A stretch of DNA of 64,000 nt, taken from assembly GCA_965220665.1 (NCBI GenBank), contig CBDCQQ010000005.1, forward strand, positions 1,984,001 through 2,048,000. The letters are read 5' to 3'. Source of the DNA: JAJDZL01 sp965220665 (GTDB lineage: Bacteria; Pseudomonadota; Gammaproteobacteria; Arenicellales; JAJDZL01). The position numbers and the translations under genes were made by a program. The notes under the pieces are model-generated. The model was not told the origin of the DNA, made no database searches, and saw only the letters and a program-made list of their open reading frames with translations. Shown piece after piece: positions 1 to 7,501 of this stretch; the stretch's first letter is position 1, and every line of letters starts with the position of its first letter.

Positions 1-413
1 ATTGCACCTGCACCTATCATCGCCATACGGGAAATGCCTTTTCTCGCCAGTAGTTTGGCCCCAAGAGCCGAGTCTCCAGCAGTTTTGTAGTAGGTTAAGG
101 ATGTACCGTCAATTGCGGCTGACGGAACGCCGGTTTGCCCATCAAACAACGTATAGGCTGCATGAATGACGGGCAATTCAGATCGAGTTCGGTTACCTGG
201 AAATACGGCTGCCGTTTTTAGACCAAGTGCGTTGCCATGGCTCCATGCTGCTCGAATAAGCATATGGTTGTCGGGTTCAGGCTCTGGTCGCACACTGGTC
301 ATCAGCATGTCTTTGAGATCGGCAGGTGCCTGCTTGTGAGACTCCTCTAGTGCAGCTACAAGATTTGGATACCGGCAGATTTCATGAACTTGTTCTGCGG
401 TGATTAGTAGCAT
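1..413 (-). CDS. ornithine cyclodeaminase / mu-crystallin family protein (partial, runs off left edge)
   Basis: The minus-strand frame opens at an ATG at 413 and is still open at base 1, giving about 137 N-terminal residues. It contains the family signature DGTSLTYYKTAGDSALGAK followed by the start of a Rossmann glycine loop (MIGAGA). Members are NAD(P)-binding enzymes that deaminate or reduce amino and imino acids (ornithine cyclodeaminase, alanine dehydrogenase, ketimine reductases). Here the family's usual Arg of the RTAA motif is Lys (KTAG), which weakens any prediction of ornithine as substrate. It lies 58 bp downstream of a phytanoyl-CoA-dioxygenase-like gene on the same strand, so the two were probably co-transcribed before an IS disrupted the upstream gene. 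No clear ribosome binding site is seen before the ATG. The family call is firm; the substrate is unknown. Confidence 0.85.
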   Translation of the reverse strand, partial: MLLITAEQVHEICRYPNLVAALEESHKQAPADLKDMLMTSVRPEPEPDNHMLIRAAWSHGNALGLKTAAVFPGNRTRSELPVIHAAYTLFDGQTGVPSAAIDGTSLTYYKTAGDSALGAKLLARKGISRMAMIGAGA

Positions 414-1288
414 AACCAAGGAATCGGGGTCGATCGAAGATTAGAGTTGACGAGTGAATGGATTTTGCAAATTACGTGCGATGTTCTGTCAAACCGGTAC
501 CGGAATATAGAATTTTCATGTAGTTTTTGTTTGTTTTTTTGTGGAATTCGACAGTTACTGGATCAAAGTCAATTGTGGGTTTGGGTTCGTGAAGAAAGTT
601 GCCGAATTTATCCTCGCCGCGAATCAGAGTTGCGCTGTCCCAATCCGACTTCACTTGGCGAGCACTAGGTACAACATATCGAATGGCCAAGCCAATGCGT
701 CTGTCATTGCTCCTGTTTGGATGTGATGCGTGAGCAATTCCGTAATCAAAGAAAACCGCCTCTCCTGTACCAACTTCAATATCAACAGCTTGGTTTTCAT
801 CAATCTGATCAGAAATCGTTTGTCCTCGGGTCAACATATTGTCTTCGTGAAATGTGTCTTGGTGCTCCATTCCTGCCTTCAGGTGACTGCCTGGCAGCAT
901 TCGCATGCAACCACTTTCAACGGTGGCAGTTGACAATGCGATCCACGCTGTAAGCAATTTACCTTCGACACCCCAATAGCGATTGTCTTGATGCCAGGAA
1001 ACAAACTGACTCGAATTGGGTTCTTTGATCCATAAATCAGTCCCCCAGCACAAGATGTTTGGTCCCAACAAGTCCTCAACCCGATCAACAATGATAGGAG
1101 AGTGAATTAATTCAGATACCCACTTGTAGAGCATGTGGCACTTTAATCGATAGCCACCCTTAAGTGTACCAATTACTGCCTCAATCGCTTGCAGTTGAAT
1201 ACGATATTCTCCTGCTTCTTTCGAGGTCATTACTGGAATAGCGGGAGTAAATCCGTAATTTCGAAACTGCTGTATGGCGTCATGAGAA

Positions 1289-2680
1289 GAGTTATGCCCA
1301 AAAGTAGTGCGTGACGGGATTCATCACTAAGCGGCTACCTGGTCGGTGTCATTGTAATTCAGTTCGACTCCATTCTTGAATTTCACTCCCTCGATCACTT
1401 TGCCCAGCTGCCTGAACCCGCGCAGCCGTCGCCATTTTTTCTCCGCACACATCCCCAGCCTGTACATCATGCCCAGCATCGTCGTTCTGCTCAGACAGCC
1501 CTTCGAGCGCTTGGTGCGGTGACGGATCGTCGCGAAGGTCGACTCGATTGGATTAGTGGTACGCAGAGATTGCCAGTGCGATGCCGGAAAATCGTAAAAC
1601 GCCAGCAGCTCCTCACGATCCCCGATCAGGCATTCAACCACTTTCGGATACTTGTCCTGATAGGTTTCCACAAACCGATCAAACGCCTCATGCGCCGCCT
1701 CGCGCGTGTCTGCCATCCAGATCTGGTGAAGCGCCTTTTTCGCCTGTCCGTGCAGCATCTTCGGCAGCCGGTTGAGCACATTCGCCGTCTTATGCACCCA
1801 GCAGCGCTGATCCTGGGTTTCAGGGTAAACCTGGTCCAATGCCGACCAGAACCCCATCGCCCCGTCTCCAACCGCCAGCTTCGGTGCATCCATGCCCCTG
1901 GACTTCAGATCCAGCAGCATCCCCTTCCAGCTCTCGGTCGATTCGCGCACCCCGTCCTCAATCGCCAGCAACTGCTTGCGGCCACACTCATCAACCCCGA
2001 TCAGCACCAGCGCACACAGCTTTGCATCCTCGGCCCGAAGCCCGCAGTACACCCCATCGGCCCATACATAAACGATCTTCCCGGTGATGCCGCGCGTCTG
2101 CCACCGCCTCATCTCCTCATTCCACTGCTGCGCCAGGCGGGAGACCGATGAGGCAGAAAAACCCTGCGCCTTACTGCCCAGCAGAACCTTCAGGGTATCA
2201 GCCATCTCACCGCTTGACACCCCCTTCAGATAAAGCCACGGCACAAACGCCTCAACCGTCGCCGTCTTTCTCACATACGGCGGGATCAGTGCCGAGCGGA
2301 ACGACACCGGCTCGCCGGTATTCGAGCGGACCTTCGGAATCCGAACCGAAACCGGCCCGATACCGGTCTGAATGTCACGCTCAGGCTGGCTGCCGCTTCG
2401 AACCACCGCCCGAAGCCCGTTGCCAGCATACTGTCCGTCATACTGAGCGAGAAATTCCTCCACCTCAAGCTGCAGGGCCTGGGCGAGAATCCGTCTGGCA
2501 CCGGTGCGCACCAATTCGGTCACAACATCGGGTGAAATGTCTCGACTTTCAAATCCAATTACGTTATCGTTACTCATAGTGGCGTACCTCTCTGGTTGGT
2601 TGTAAAAATGCTTTCTACATTTAACCAGATACGCCGCTTTTTTTTCAACCCCCGTCACGCACTACTTTTGGGCATAACTC
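1289..2680 (-). mobile_element. IS256-family insertion sequence, copy 1
   Basis: This is a 1392-bp element bounded by inverted repeats that read GAGTTATGCCCAAAAGTAGT from each end. An 8-bp direct repeat, TCATGAGA, lies at 1280-1287 and 2681-2688 (one unmatched A at 1288 sits between the left repeat and the IS end). It carries a single transposase gene on the minus strand. Copy 2 at 37313-38704 has the same length, the same ends and an identical deduced transposase, so the two copies diverged very recently. The insertion splits a PhyH-family gene. Confidence 0.95.
1327..2577 (-). CDS. IS256-family transposase (copy 1)
   Basis: This 416-residue DDE transposase belongs to the mutator-like IS256 family. 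The first Asp lies in VWADGVYCG, the second in AVGDGAMGFW and the Glu in TNPIESTFATI, with the basic stretch RHRTKRSKG after the Glu. The start at 2577 (MSNDNVIGF) is preferred to an upstream in-frame ATG at 2658 because it has a GAGAGG ribosome binding site at the right distance and gives the usual family length. The frame is intact and identical to the copy at 37416-38666, so the element may still be active. Confidence 0.95.
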   Translation of the reverse strand: MSNDNVIGFESRDISPDVVTELVRTGARRILAQALQLEVEEFLAQYDGQYAGNGLRAVVRSGSQPERDIQTGIGPVSVRIPKVRSNTGEPVSFRSALIPPYVRKTATVEAFVPWLYLKGVSSGEMADTLKVLLGSKAQGFSASSVSRLAQQWNEEMRRWQTRGITGKIVYVWADGVYCGLRAEDAKLCALVLIGVDECGRKQLLAIEDGVRESTESWKGMLLDLKSRGMDAPKLAVGDGAMGFWSALDQVYPETQDQRCWVHKTANVLNRLPKMLHGQAKKALHQIWMADTREAAHEAFDRFVETYQDKYPKVVECLIGDREELLAFYDFPASHWQSLRTTNPIESTFATIRHRTKRSKGCLSRTTMLGMMYRLGMCAEKKWRRLRGFRQLGKVIEGVKFKNGVELNYNDTDQVAA

Positions 2681-2697
2681 TCATGAGATAAAGACAT

Positions 2698-3009
2698 TGA
2701 CATGGTTTGAAGCTACTCTGTATCCGGTTTCAATTAAATTTCGATTTAGTTTTAAGGGCGAATGCGCCTCATGCGCAACAAGTCTGGACATCGTTATCAT
2801 TAAATACCACACTTAAATTGCAATTTCCACCTGACTTAGGTTGTCCTCAGTCCAGCGAATAGATTTATACCATTGCCAGTTGATTGGGATGCCATATTTA
2901 CTAGTTCAATAGTGATGCAAATCTTTAGATCTAATACTTAACAGGGTTGTAAGATCAACAAGTTTGCTAATACTGCTTCACGGCAAACAATAATTCTAAA
3001 AATATTATT
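2698..3009. other. non-coding divergent region
   Basis: This AT-rich stretch lies between the original start of the PhyH-family gene (minus strand) and the operator of the toxin-antitoxin operon (plus strand). No coding frame with family features, RNA gene or clear terminator is visible. It should contain the promoter of the PhyH/ornithine-cyclodeaminase operon. Confidence 0.5.
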
Positions 3010-3040
3010 ATAAATATTTACCTAATTGGTAAATATTTAT
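3010..3040. promoter_or_regulatory. palindromic operator of the split toxin-antitoxin operon
   Basis: There is a perfect inverted repeat with arms ATAAATATTTACC and GGTAAATATTTAT around a 5-base centre (TAATT). A TATAAT sequence at 3038-3043 overlaps its right end, only a few bases before the toxin ATG at 3051. Such overlap is typical of autoregulated type II toxin-antitoxin operons, where the XRE-domain antitoxin binds the palindrome. If TATAAT is the -10 box, the toxin mRNA would be nearly leaderless. Confidence 0.65.
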
Positions 3041-3193
3041 AATACATTAAATGGAAATAACATTCCAGACATCAACACTTCAAAAATTATGTGAGAATGA
3101 AAATTTTGCTATTCGCCGCCTAGGTCCGACCAACGCTACTAAACTCCGAAACCGTCTAGCTGACATAGAAGCCGCAGAAAATGTCACTAACCT

Positions 3194-5677
3194 CAGACAT
3201 CCTGACCCCTTAGCCCGATGATTGTATCAGTCGATCTTATTAAGGTGTTGAATAATCGTCATAATTTTGTCATTTATCTCCAAATTTGGCTTGCATTTGG
3301 ATTTGTCTTCTGCTAACATTAATATGTACATAAATAAGGTTTTGAGCAACACTCCAGGAATCCAGAATGCAACTGAACATCCCAATCACCCCCCGGAAAC
3401 CACCCCGATCGCAAACGGCTTCTCTGTCAGCTTCGAAGATGACAAGGTGACCTACTTCTCCAACCTGATGCCGTTCAAAAGCCACGATGCAAACGACGCA
3501 CAGACGCGCGCCCTGACCGTTGCAGAATTGCGGGTCGACTGTCGTCTGCCGGCAAACAGAATCACCGAAGCGATGGGCATCTCAAGAGCCATGCTGATGG
3601 GACACTGCAAAACCTACCGCAAACATGGCAGTGCGGGATTTTTCATGCCGCGCAAGGAAAAACGATGCACTGCAATTGATGCCCAGACCAAGTACGAAGC
3701 CGAAGCGCTGCTGGCCCAGGGTTTCAGTGCCAGCAAGACGGCACAGAAGATCGGCATTGCGGTGGCCACGCTGACCTATCACATCCGCGCCGGGCGGATT
3801 GCGAAGCACAAGCGGCAGCCGAAACAGCCTGCGGTTGCTGAGATCGAATCTGCGGCATCTGCAACCGCGTGTGCAGACGAGTCGAAAGCGCTCCAGCGCA
3901 GCGCGCGCAATGTGCGCGACCGCAACGCTTCGATGGGGCGGGCGACAACCGATGTTGTCGGTCGCACGCTGGCGATGACAAGCGGGTCGCCACACGCGGC
4001 GGCGCCGAGTTTTGATCAATCGGCTCACAGTGTTCAAAGAGGCGGCGTGCTCAGTGCTTTGCCGATGTTGATTGAACAGGGCATCGATACCGCACCGATA
4101 CAATTGCCCAACGGCTATTACAGTGCGCAGTCGTTGTTAACGTTTCTGGCATTGATCGCGATGGCACGGGTATCGAATCCGGAACAGCTGCGCTATGACG
4201 CACCGGGCGAATGGGGGCAGATTCTTGGACTTGACCGCTGTCCTGAGGTGAAAACGCTGCGCAGCAAAATCCGTTTGTTCAGCAAAGACTTTGAGCGGGT
4301 TTTGCTGTGGCAGCAGACGCTGTCGAAGCGATGGCTGCTGCAAGACTGTCAATACGATGCGGTGTTGCTGGTTGACGGGCATACGAAAGTCTACAGTGGT
4401 CAAGGCAGATTGGCGAAGAAGTTCATTTCGCGCCAGAAACTGTGTCTGCCTGCGGCTGCGAGTTACTGGGTCAATACGCTTGGTGGCCAGCCACTGCTTT
4501 GTCTGCATCAGGATTACGATCCCGGGATGGTCAAGGCGCTGGAACACGTTGTGGTCAAAGAACTGCAGGCGATCGGTGCAGTGACTGACGAGGCGCCGGA
4601 TTTGACCGACACTGCCAGCACCGAAGCGCCCTGGGTGACCTTGGTGTTTGATCGCGAGGGATGGAGTCCGAAGATGATGCGCAGACTGGCGCGCAAGGGC
4701 ATTGCGTGTGTGAACTGGCACAAGAACTTCAAGGCACCTGCGTGGGACGGTGCGGATTACTGCGAAAGTGTTGTGACGGTCTATGGCCCGGCTCAGAGTC
4801 ACCAACAGACGGTGATGCTCGCTGAGAAATCCATCGTGCTGGACAAAGACCTGTCGGTGCGCCAGATCCGGCGCCGGCTCGACAGTGGACGCGAGGTTGC
4901 GATTGTCACGACCCATCCGACGCTGTCAACTGAACAGGTGGCATCGTTGATGTTTTCGCGCTGGTCGCAGGAGAATTTCTTCAAGTACATGCGCGATCAG
5001 TTCAGTGTTGACGCATTGACCTCGCATGCATTGGCACCGATGGACGATGACACGGTTGTGGTCAATCCACGCAGGCGCAATCTTGAAAAGCAGGTCAACA
5101 AGCTGTGGGGGCGCATCACGACGATGCGCAATCGAATCGCGAAACTCGCCAAAGATGATGCCAAAGCACACCAGTGTGCGCAACTCGCTGAGCACATTGA
5201 GCAGCTTGAAGCCGAGCATGAGAAGGTGCGCATTGAGAAAAACGCGACCGACAAGCACATCCTTGCTGGACAGCTTGAAGCATCTGAGCGCCTTGAGGTG
5301 CTGCCGAAATCACAGCGGCTGTTTATCGACATCATTCGCATGATCGCCTATCGGGCGGAAACCCGCATGATTCCGGCTGTCGCCGGTGCACAGGGTAAAA
5401 AAACCAATCCGAGAAAGGCCCTGCAGCGGTTGTTTGATGCCGATGCGAACATTATTCCAGATCACGACAAAGGGCTGCTGAAAGTACAGATTCTTGGCTT
5501 GGGCAGCAATTGCGTAGACCGGGCTCTGATACCCCTGCTTGATGAATTGACAGCGACTGAAACTGTGTATCCCGGAACGAATCTGAAACTCGTTTACGAA
5601 CTGGCGGCAGACTGATTTCAACCCCGCAAATCAGCAATCATGTACACTTCGAAATTGGCTGGGGGTCAGGATGTCTG
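3194..5677 (+). mobile_element. 2.5 kb insertion sequence with DDE transposase, family not assigned
   Basis: This 2484-bp element is bounded by inverted repeats CAGACATCCTGACCCC and GGGGTCAGGATGTCTG and flanked by a 5-bp direct repeat AACCT (3189-3193 and 5678-5682). It contains one large transposase gene. Restoring the pre-insertion sequence gives an intact toxin gene, which fixes the boundaries independently. I cannot name the IS family with confidence. Confidence 0.93.
3267..5615 (+). CDS. large DDE-type transposase (about 780 residues)
   Basis: The protein has two N-terminal helix-turn-helix-like segments at about residues 80-125 (ELRVDCRLPANRITEAMGIS) and 140-180 (LLAQGFSASKTAQKIGIAVA). 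A catalytic core follows in which acidic residues lie in VLLVDGHTKVYSGQG, TLVFDREGWSPKMM and SRWSQENFFKYMRDQ, a plausible D-D-E triad. The C-terminal part contains a coiled-coil-like stretch (about residues 600-680) rich in Glu, Lys and Ala. The longest frame begins with TTG; the next in-frame ATG is at 3324 (MYINKVLSN), so the true start is uncertain. It is the only gene of its element and appears intact. Confidence 0.85.
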   Translation: MSFISKFGLHLDLSSANINMYINKVLSNTPGIQNATEHPNHPPETTPIANGFSVSFEDDKVTYFSNLMPFKSHDANDAQTRALTVAELRVDCRLPANRITEAMGISRAMLMGHCKTYRKHGSAGFFMPRKEKRCTAIDAQTKYEAEALLAQGFSASKTAQKIGIAVATLTYHIRAGRIAKHKRQPKQPAVAEIESAASATACADESKALQRSARNVRDRNASMGRATTDVVGRTLAMTSGSPHAAAPSFDQSAHSVQRGGVLSALPMLIEQGIDTAPIQLPNGYYSAQSLLTFLALIAMARVSNPEQLRYDAPGEWGQILGLDRCPEVKTLRSKIRLFSKDFERVLLWQQTLSKRWLLQDCQYDAVLLVDGHTKVYSGQGRLAKKFISRQKLCLPAAASYWVNTLGGQPLLCLHQDYDPGMVKALEHVVVKELQAIGAVTDEAPDLTDTASTEAPWVTLVFDREGWSPKMMRRLARKGIACVNWHKNFKAPAWDGADYCESVVTVYGPAQSHQQTVMLAEKSIVLDKDLSVRQIRRRLDSGREVAIVTTHPTLSTEQVASLMFSRWSQENFFKYMRDQFSVDALTSHALAPMDDDTVVVNPRRRNLEKQVNKLWGRITTMRNRIAKLAKDDAKAHQCAQLAEHIEQLEAEHEKVRIEKNATDKHILAGQLEASERLEVLPKSQRLFIDIIRMIAYRAETRMIPAVAGAQGKKTNPRKALQRLFDADANIIPDHDKGLLKVQILGLGSNCVDRALIPLLDELTATETVYPGTNLKLVYELAAD

Positions 5678-5861
5678 AACCTTGTTGCAGGCAGGCCGCA
5701 TCCTCTGAAAGGAGAACGTAAAGGACAGTTGTCAATTTCGCTGGCAGGTGGCACACGCCTAGTAATCAAACCAAACCACGACGCAATTCCTAGAAAGAGC
5801 GATGGTAGCGTTGATTGGGTAGCAGTTACTTCGGTAACTGTCTGTTATATAGGAGACTACC

Positions 5862-6965
5862 ATGATTAAACAGAAACGAAAATTTCAACCTGATTGGATA
5901 TCATCGCCAGGTGATACGATCTCCGATTTGATGGAAGAACGCGACTGGAATCAAGTAGAACTTGCTAAACGCCTTGGATTTTCTACCAAGCACCTGAATC
6001 AGTTAATTAGAGGCAAAGCATCATTGAGCGAAGACACTGCTTTGAGACTGGAGCGCGTACTAGGGTCTACAGCCAGATTCTGGTTGAATCGGGAAGCTAT
6101 ATATCGCGAACGGTTGGCAAGACTCGAGGCGCAACAGCTTTATGCGGAGTGGACTGATTGGCTGGATATTCTACCGCTTTCCTGGTTGAAAAAAGTTGAT
6201 GTGATTCCGGATAAACGGATTACTAACTCCAGAAAACCGGAACTTGTCGAAACCTTACTGCAATTTTTCAGTGTTGCCTCACCAAAAGAGTGGGCAGAGC
6301 GTTATGCAAATTTACAAGTGTCATTTCGACGAGCTCGTAAGGTTGATTCCGATATTGGTGCGGTGACTTCATGGCTTCGAATGGGAGAATTCGAAGCTGA
6401 GAAAATTGTCGCCCCAAAATACAGTAAGCCAAAATTTGAAAAGGTTCTCGATGAAATACGCGAATTGACTGTGCTGTCTCCACATGAGTTTGATCCCAAG
6501 CTTCGTGCATTATGCAGAGAAGCCGGAGTAAAGCTGGTTTTAGTCCCCGTAGTTCCAAAAGCACATGTCAGTGGTGTGGCACGCTGGCTAAATCTTCATA
6601 GCCCACTGATTCAACTTTCACTTTATGGAAAGACCAATGATAAGTTTTGGTTTGCATTTTTTCATGAAGCCGCTCACATTCTGCTTCATGCTGACAATAA
6701 ACAGAATATCTTTCTGGACAACTCAAGCAATGACTTAGGTGACAGTTTACAAGAACAGGAAGCCAATCTATGGGCGGCAAACAAGTTGATTCCGCAAGAG
6801 CGAACCACCGACCTATTCAAGATTCGGAGATCAGATGATCTTGCGCGCTTCGCGCGTAACATAAACATTCATCCCGGCATTGTAGTTGGACGGCTCCAAC
6901 ATGAAGGCAAATTGAAATACTCGACGCAACTCAATTGTTGGAAAGAGACATTTGAATTGAAATAA
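5862..6965 (+). CDS. HigA-like antitoxin: XRE repressor fused to ImmA/IrrE-type metallopeptidase domain
   Basis: Residues 10-75 form an XRE helix-turn-helix (ISDLMEERDWNQVELAKRLG, then LNQLIRGKASLSEDTALRLE), matching HigA/VapI antitoxins. The C-terminal half holds an ImmA/IrrE-type domain with the zinc-binding motif HEAAHILLH near residue 270. At 367 residues it belongs to the long class of HigA-like antitoxins with a peptidase-like extension. The ATG overlaps the stop region of the upstream toxin gene, which is split by an IS. The protein should bind the toxin and repress the operon at the palindrome upstream. Its promoter now lies on the far side of a 2.5 kb insertion, so expression is probably altered. 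The peptidase activity is inferred from the motif. Confidence 0.88.
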   Translation: MIKQKRKFQPDWISSPGDTISDLMEERDWNQVELAKRLGFSTKHLNQLIRGKASLSEDTALRLERVLGSTARFWLNREAIYRERLARLEAQQLYAEWTDWLDILPLSWLKKVDVIPDKRITNSRKPELVETLLQFFSVASPKEWAERYANLQVSFRRARKVDSDIGAVTSWLRMGEFEAEKIVAPKYSKPKFEKVLDEIRELTVLSPHEFDPKLRALCREAGVKLVLVPVVPKAHVSGVARWLNLHSPLIQLSLYGKTNDKFWFAFFHEAAHILLHADNKQNIFLDNSSNDLGDSLQEQEANLWAANKLIPQERTTDLFKIRRSDDLARFARNINIHPGIVVGRLQHEGKLKYSTQLNCWKETFELK

Positions 6966-7233
6966 CTGAGCACCTTGTTCATTTGAATGGCTATACAGCT
7001 GAAACTGTTTCCACCCGCAGTGTGACAATGTGTTCTGCTACGGAACAAAGCATCGCACCTTAGCTTTTTCAGTCCCCAAGCAAATATTTTGATTGGCGCA
7101 TTCGGAAAGCGTGTCATAAGGCAAGCTACTATTGCCAATAGTATACTTATCTCATCTCTACTGTTAGTTTCCGTTCGATGAGGTCGGTCTGGAGATCTTA
7201 TGACTGCAACGACAATTTCAAAAAACTGTCCTG

Positions 7234-7419
7234 ATGATGCAGGATTGGCATAGTTTTATCGAGGATTATGACCGAACTTTCATGTTTTGGTACGATAACC
7301 CTGCTTCAGCTTGGGAAAACCTTGGATATGAATACGACGAGCGCCAAATTGACCTGTGGCGTTCCTACCTGCTGACCTTTGCTGGAGCCTTCCGTTCGCA
7401 AGTCAGCAGTTTTTGCTAA
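7234..7419 (+). CDS. small hypothetical protein (61 residues), possibly a gene fragment
   Basis: This short frame encodes a Trp/Tyr-rich peptide (WHSFIEDYDRTFMFWYDNP, then ENLGYEYDERQIDLWRSY). It is immediately upstream of the YcaO cyclodehydratase gene and in the same direction. No family is recognised and no good ribosome binding site is seen. It ends abruptly in a Cys-stop and could be the broken start of a larger protein. The 268 bp between the HigA-like gene and this frame show nothing recognisable. Confidence 0.35.
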   Translation: MMQDWHSFIEDYDRTFMFWYDNPASAWENLGYEYDERQIDLWRSYLLTFAGAFRSQVSSFC

Positions 7420-7501
7420 TCGTAGTCGTCAAAGCAGGACAGAAGGATTTGTTCAAAAACATTCGCTAATCAATTTCGTCGATTCGAAAAACCAGCAGTT
7501 T

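Larger units (their letters stand above)
472..2697 (-). pseudogene. phytanoyl-CoA dioxygenase (PhyH) family gene interrupted by IS256 element
   Basis: The body of a PhyH-family Fe(II)/2-oxoglutarate oxygenase is encoded from 1279 down to 472. It shows the metal-binding HQD (HQDNRYWG) and the distal histidine region (DYGIAHASHPNRSNDRRIGL). The first few codons lie beyond an inserted element, at 2697-2681. Removing the IS and one copy of its target duplication restores a continuous 274-residue frame that starts MSLSHDAIQQFRNYGFTPA, a normal N-terminus for this family. The insertion falls in codons 4-6. An internal ATG at 1230 could start a protein lacking about 22 residues, but it has no ribosome binding site. 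The reaction is probably hydroxylation of a small acid or acyl substrate; this is inferred from the family only. The gene is most likely inactive. Confidence 0.85.
3051..5869 (+). pseudogene. HigB/RelE-type toxin gene split by an insertion sequence
   Basis: The 5' part (3051-3193) encodes MEITFQTSTLQKLCENEN and ends in frame at the IS; the 3' part (5683-5869) encodes the rest. Deleting the element and one 5-bp target copy gives a continuous 109-residue protein, with the junction reading NVTNLVAGRPHPLKGERKG. The GRPHPLKGxRxGQ stretch and the later GGTRLVIKP motif are hallmarks of the HigB/RelE 'plasmid maintenance killer' toxins, ribosome-dependent mRNA interferases. The stop codon overlaps the ATG of the downstream antitoxin, the usual coupling for this operon type. 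The toxin is inactivated while the antitoxin gene remains intact. Confidence 0.9.

Noticed and set aside
1519..2579. Long plus-strand open frames opposite the IS256 transposase
   Set aside because: They are antisense to a well-supported transposase, recur unchanged in copy 2 and show no protein family features.
7379..7501. A 41-residue N-terminal extension of the YcaO protein starting from TTG
   Set aside because: The extension has no family similarity, overlaps the upstream small frame and would need a rare start codon; the ATG at 7502 fits the usual domain start.
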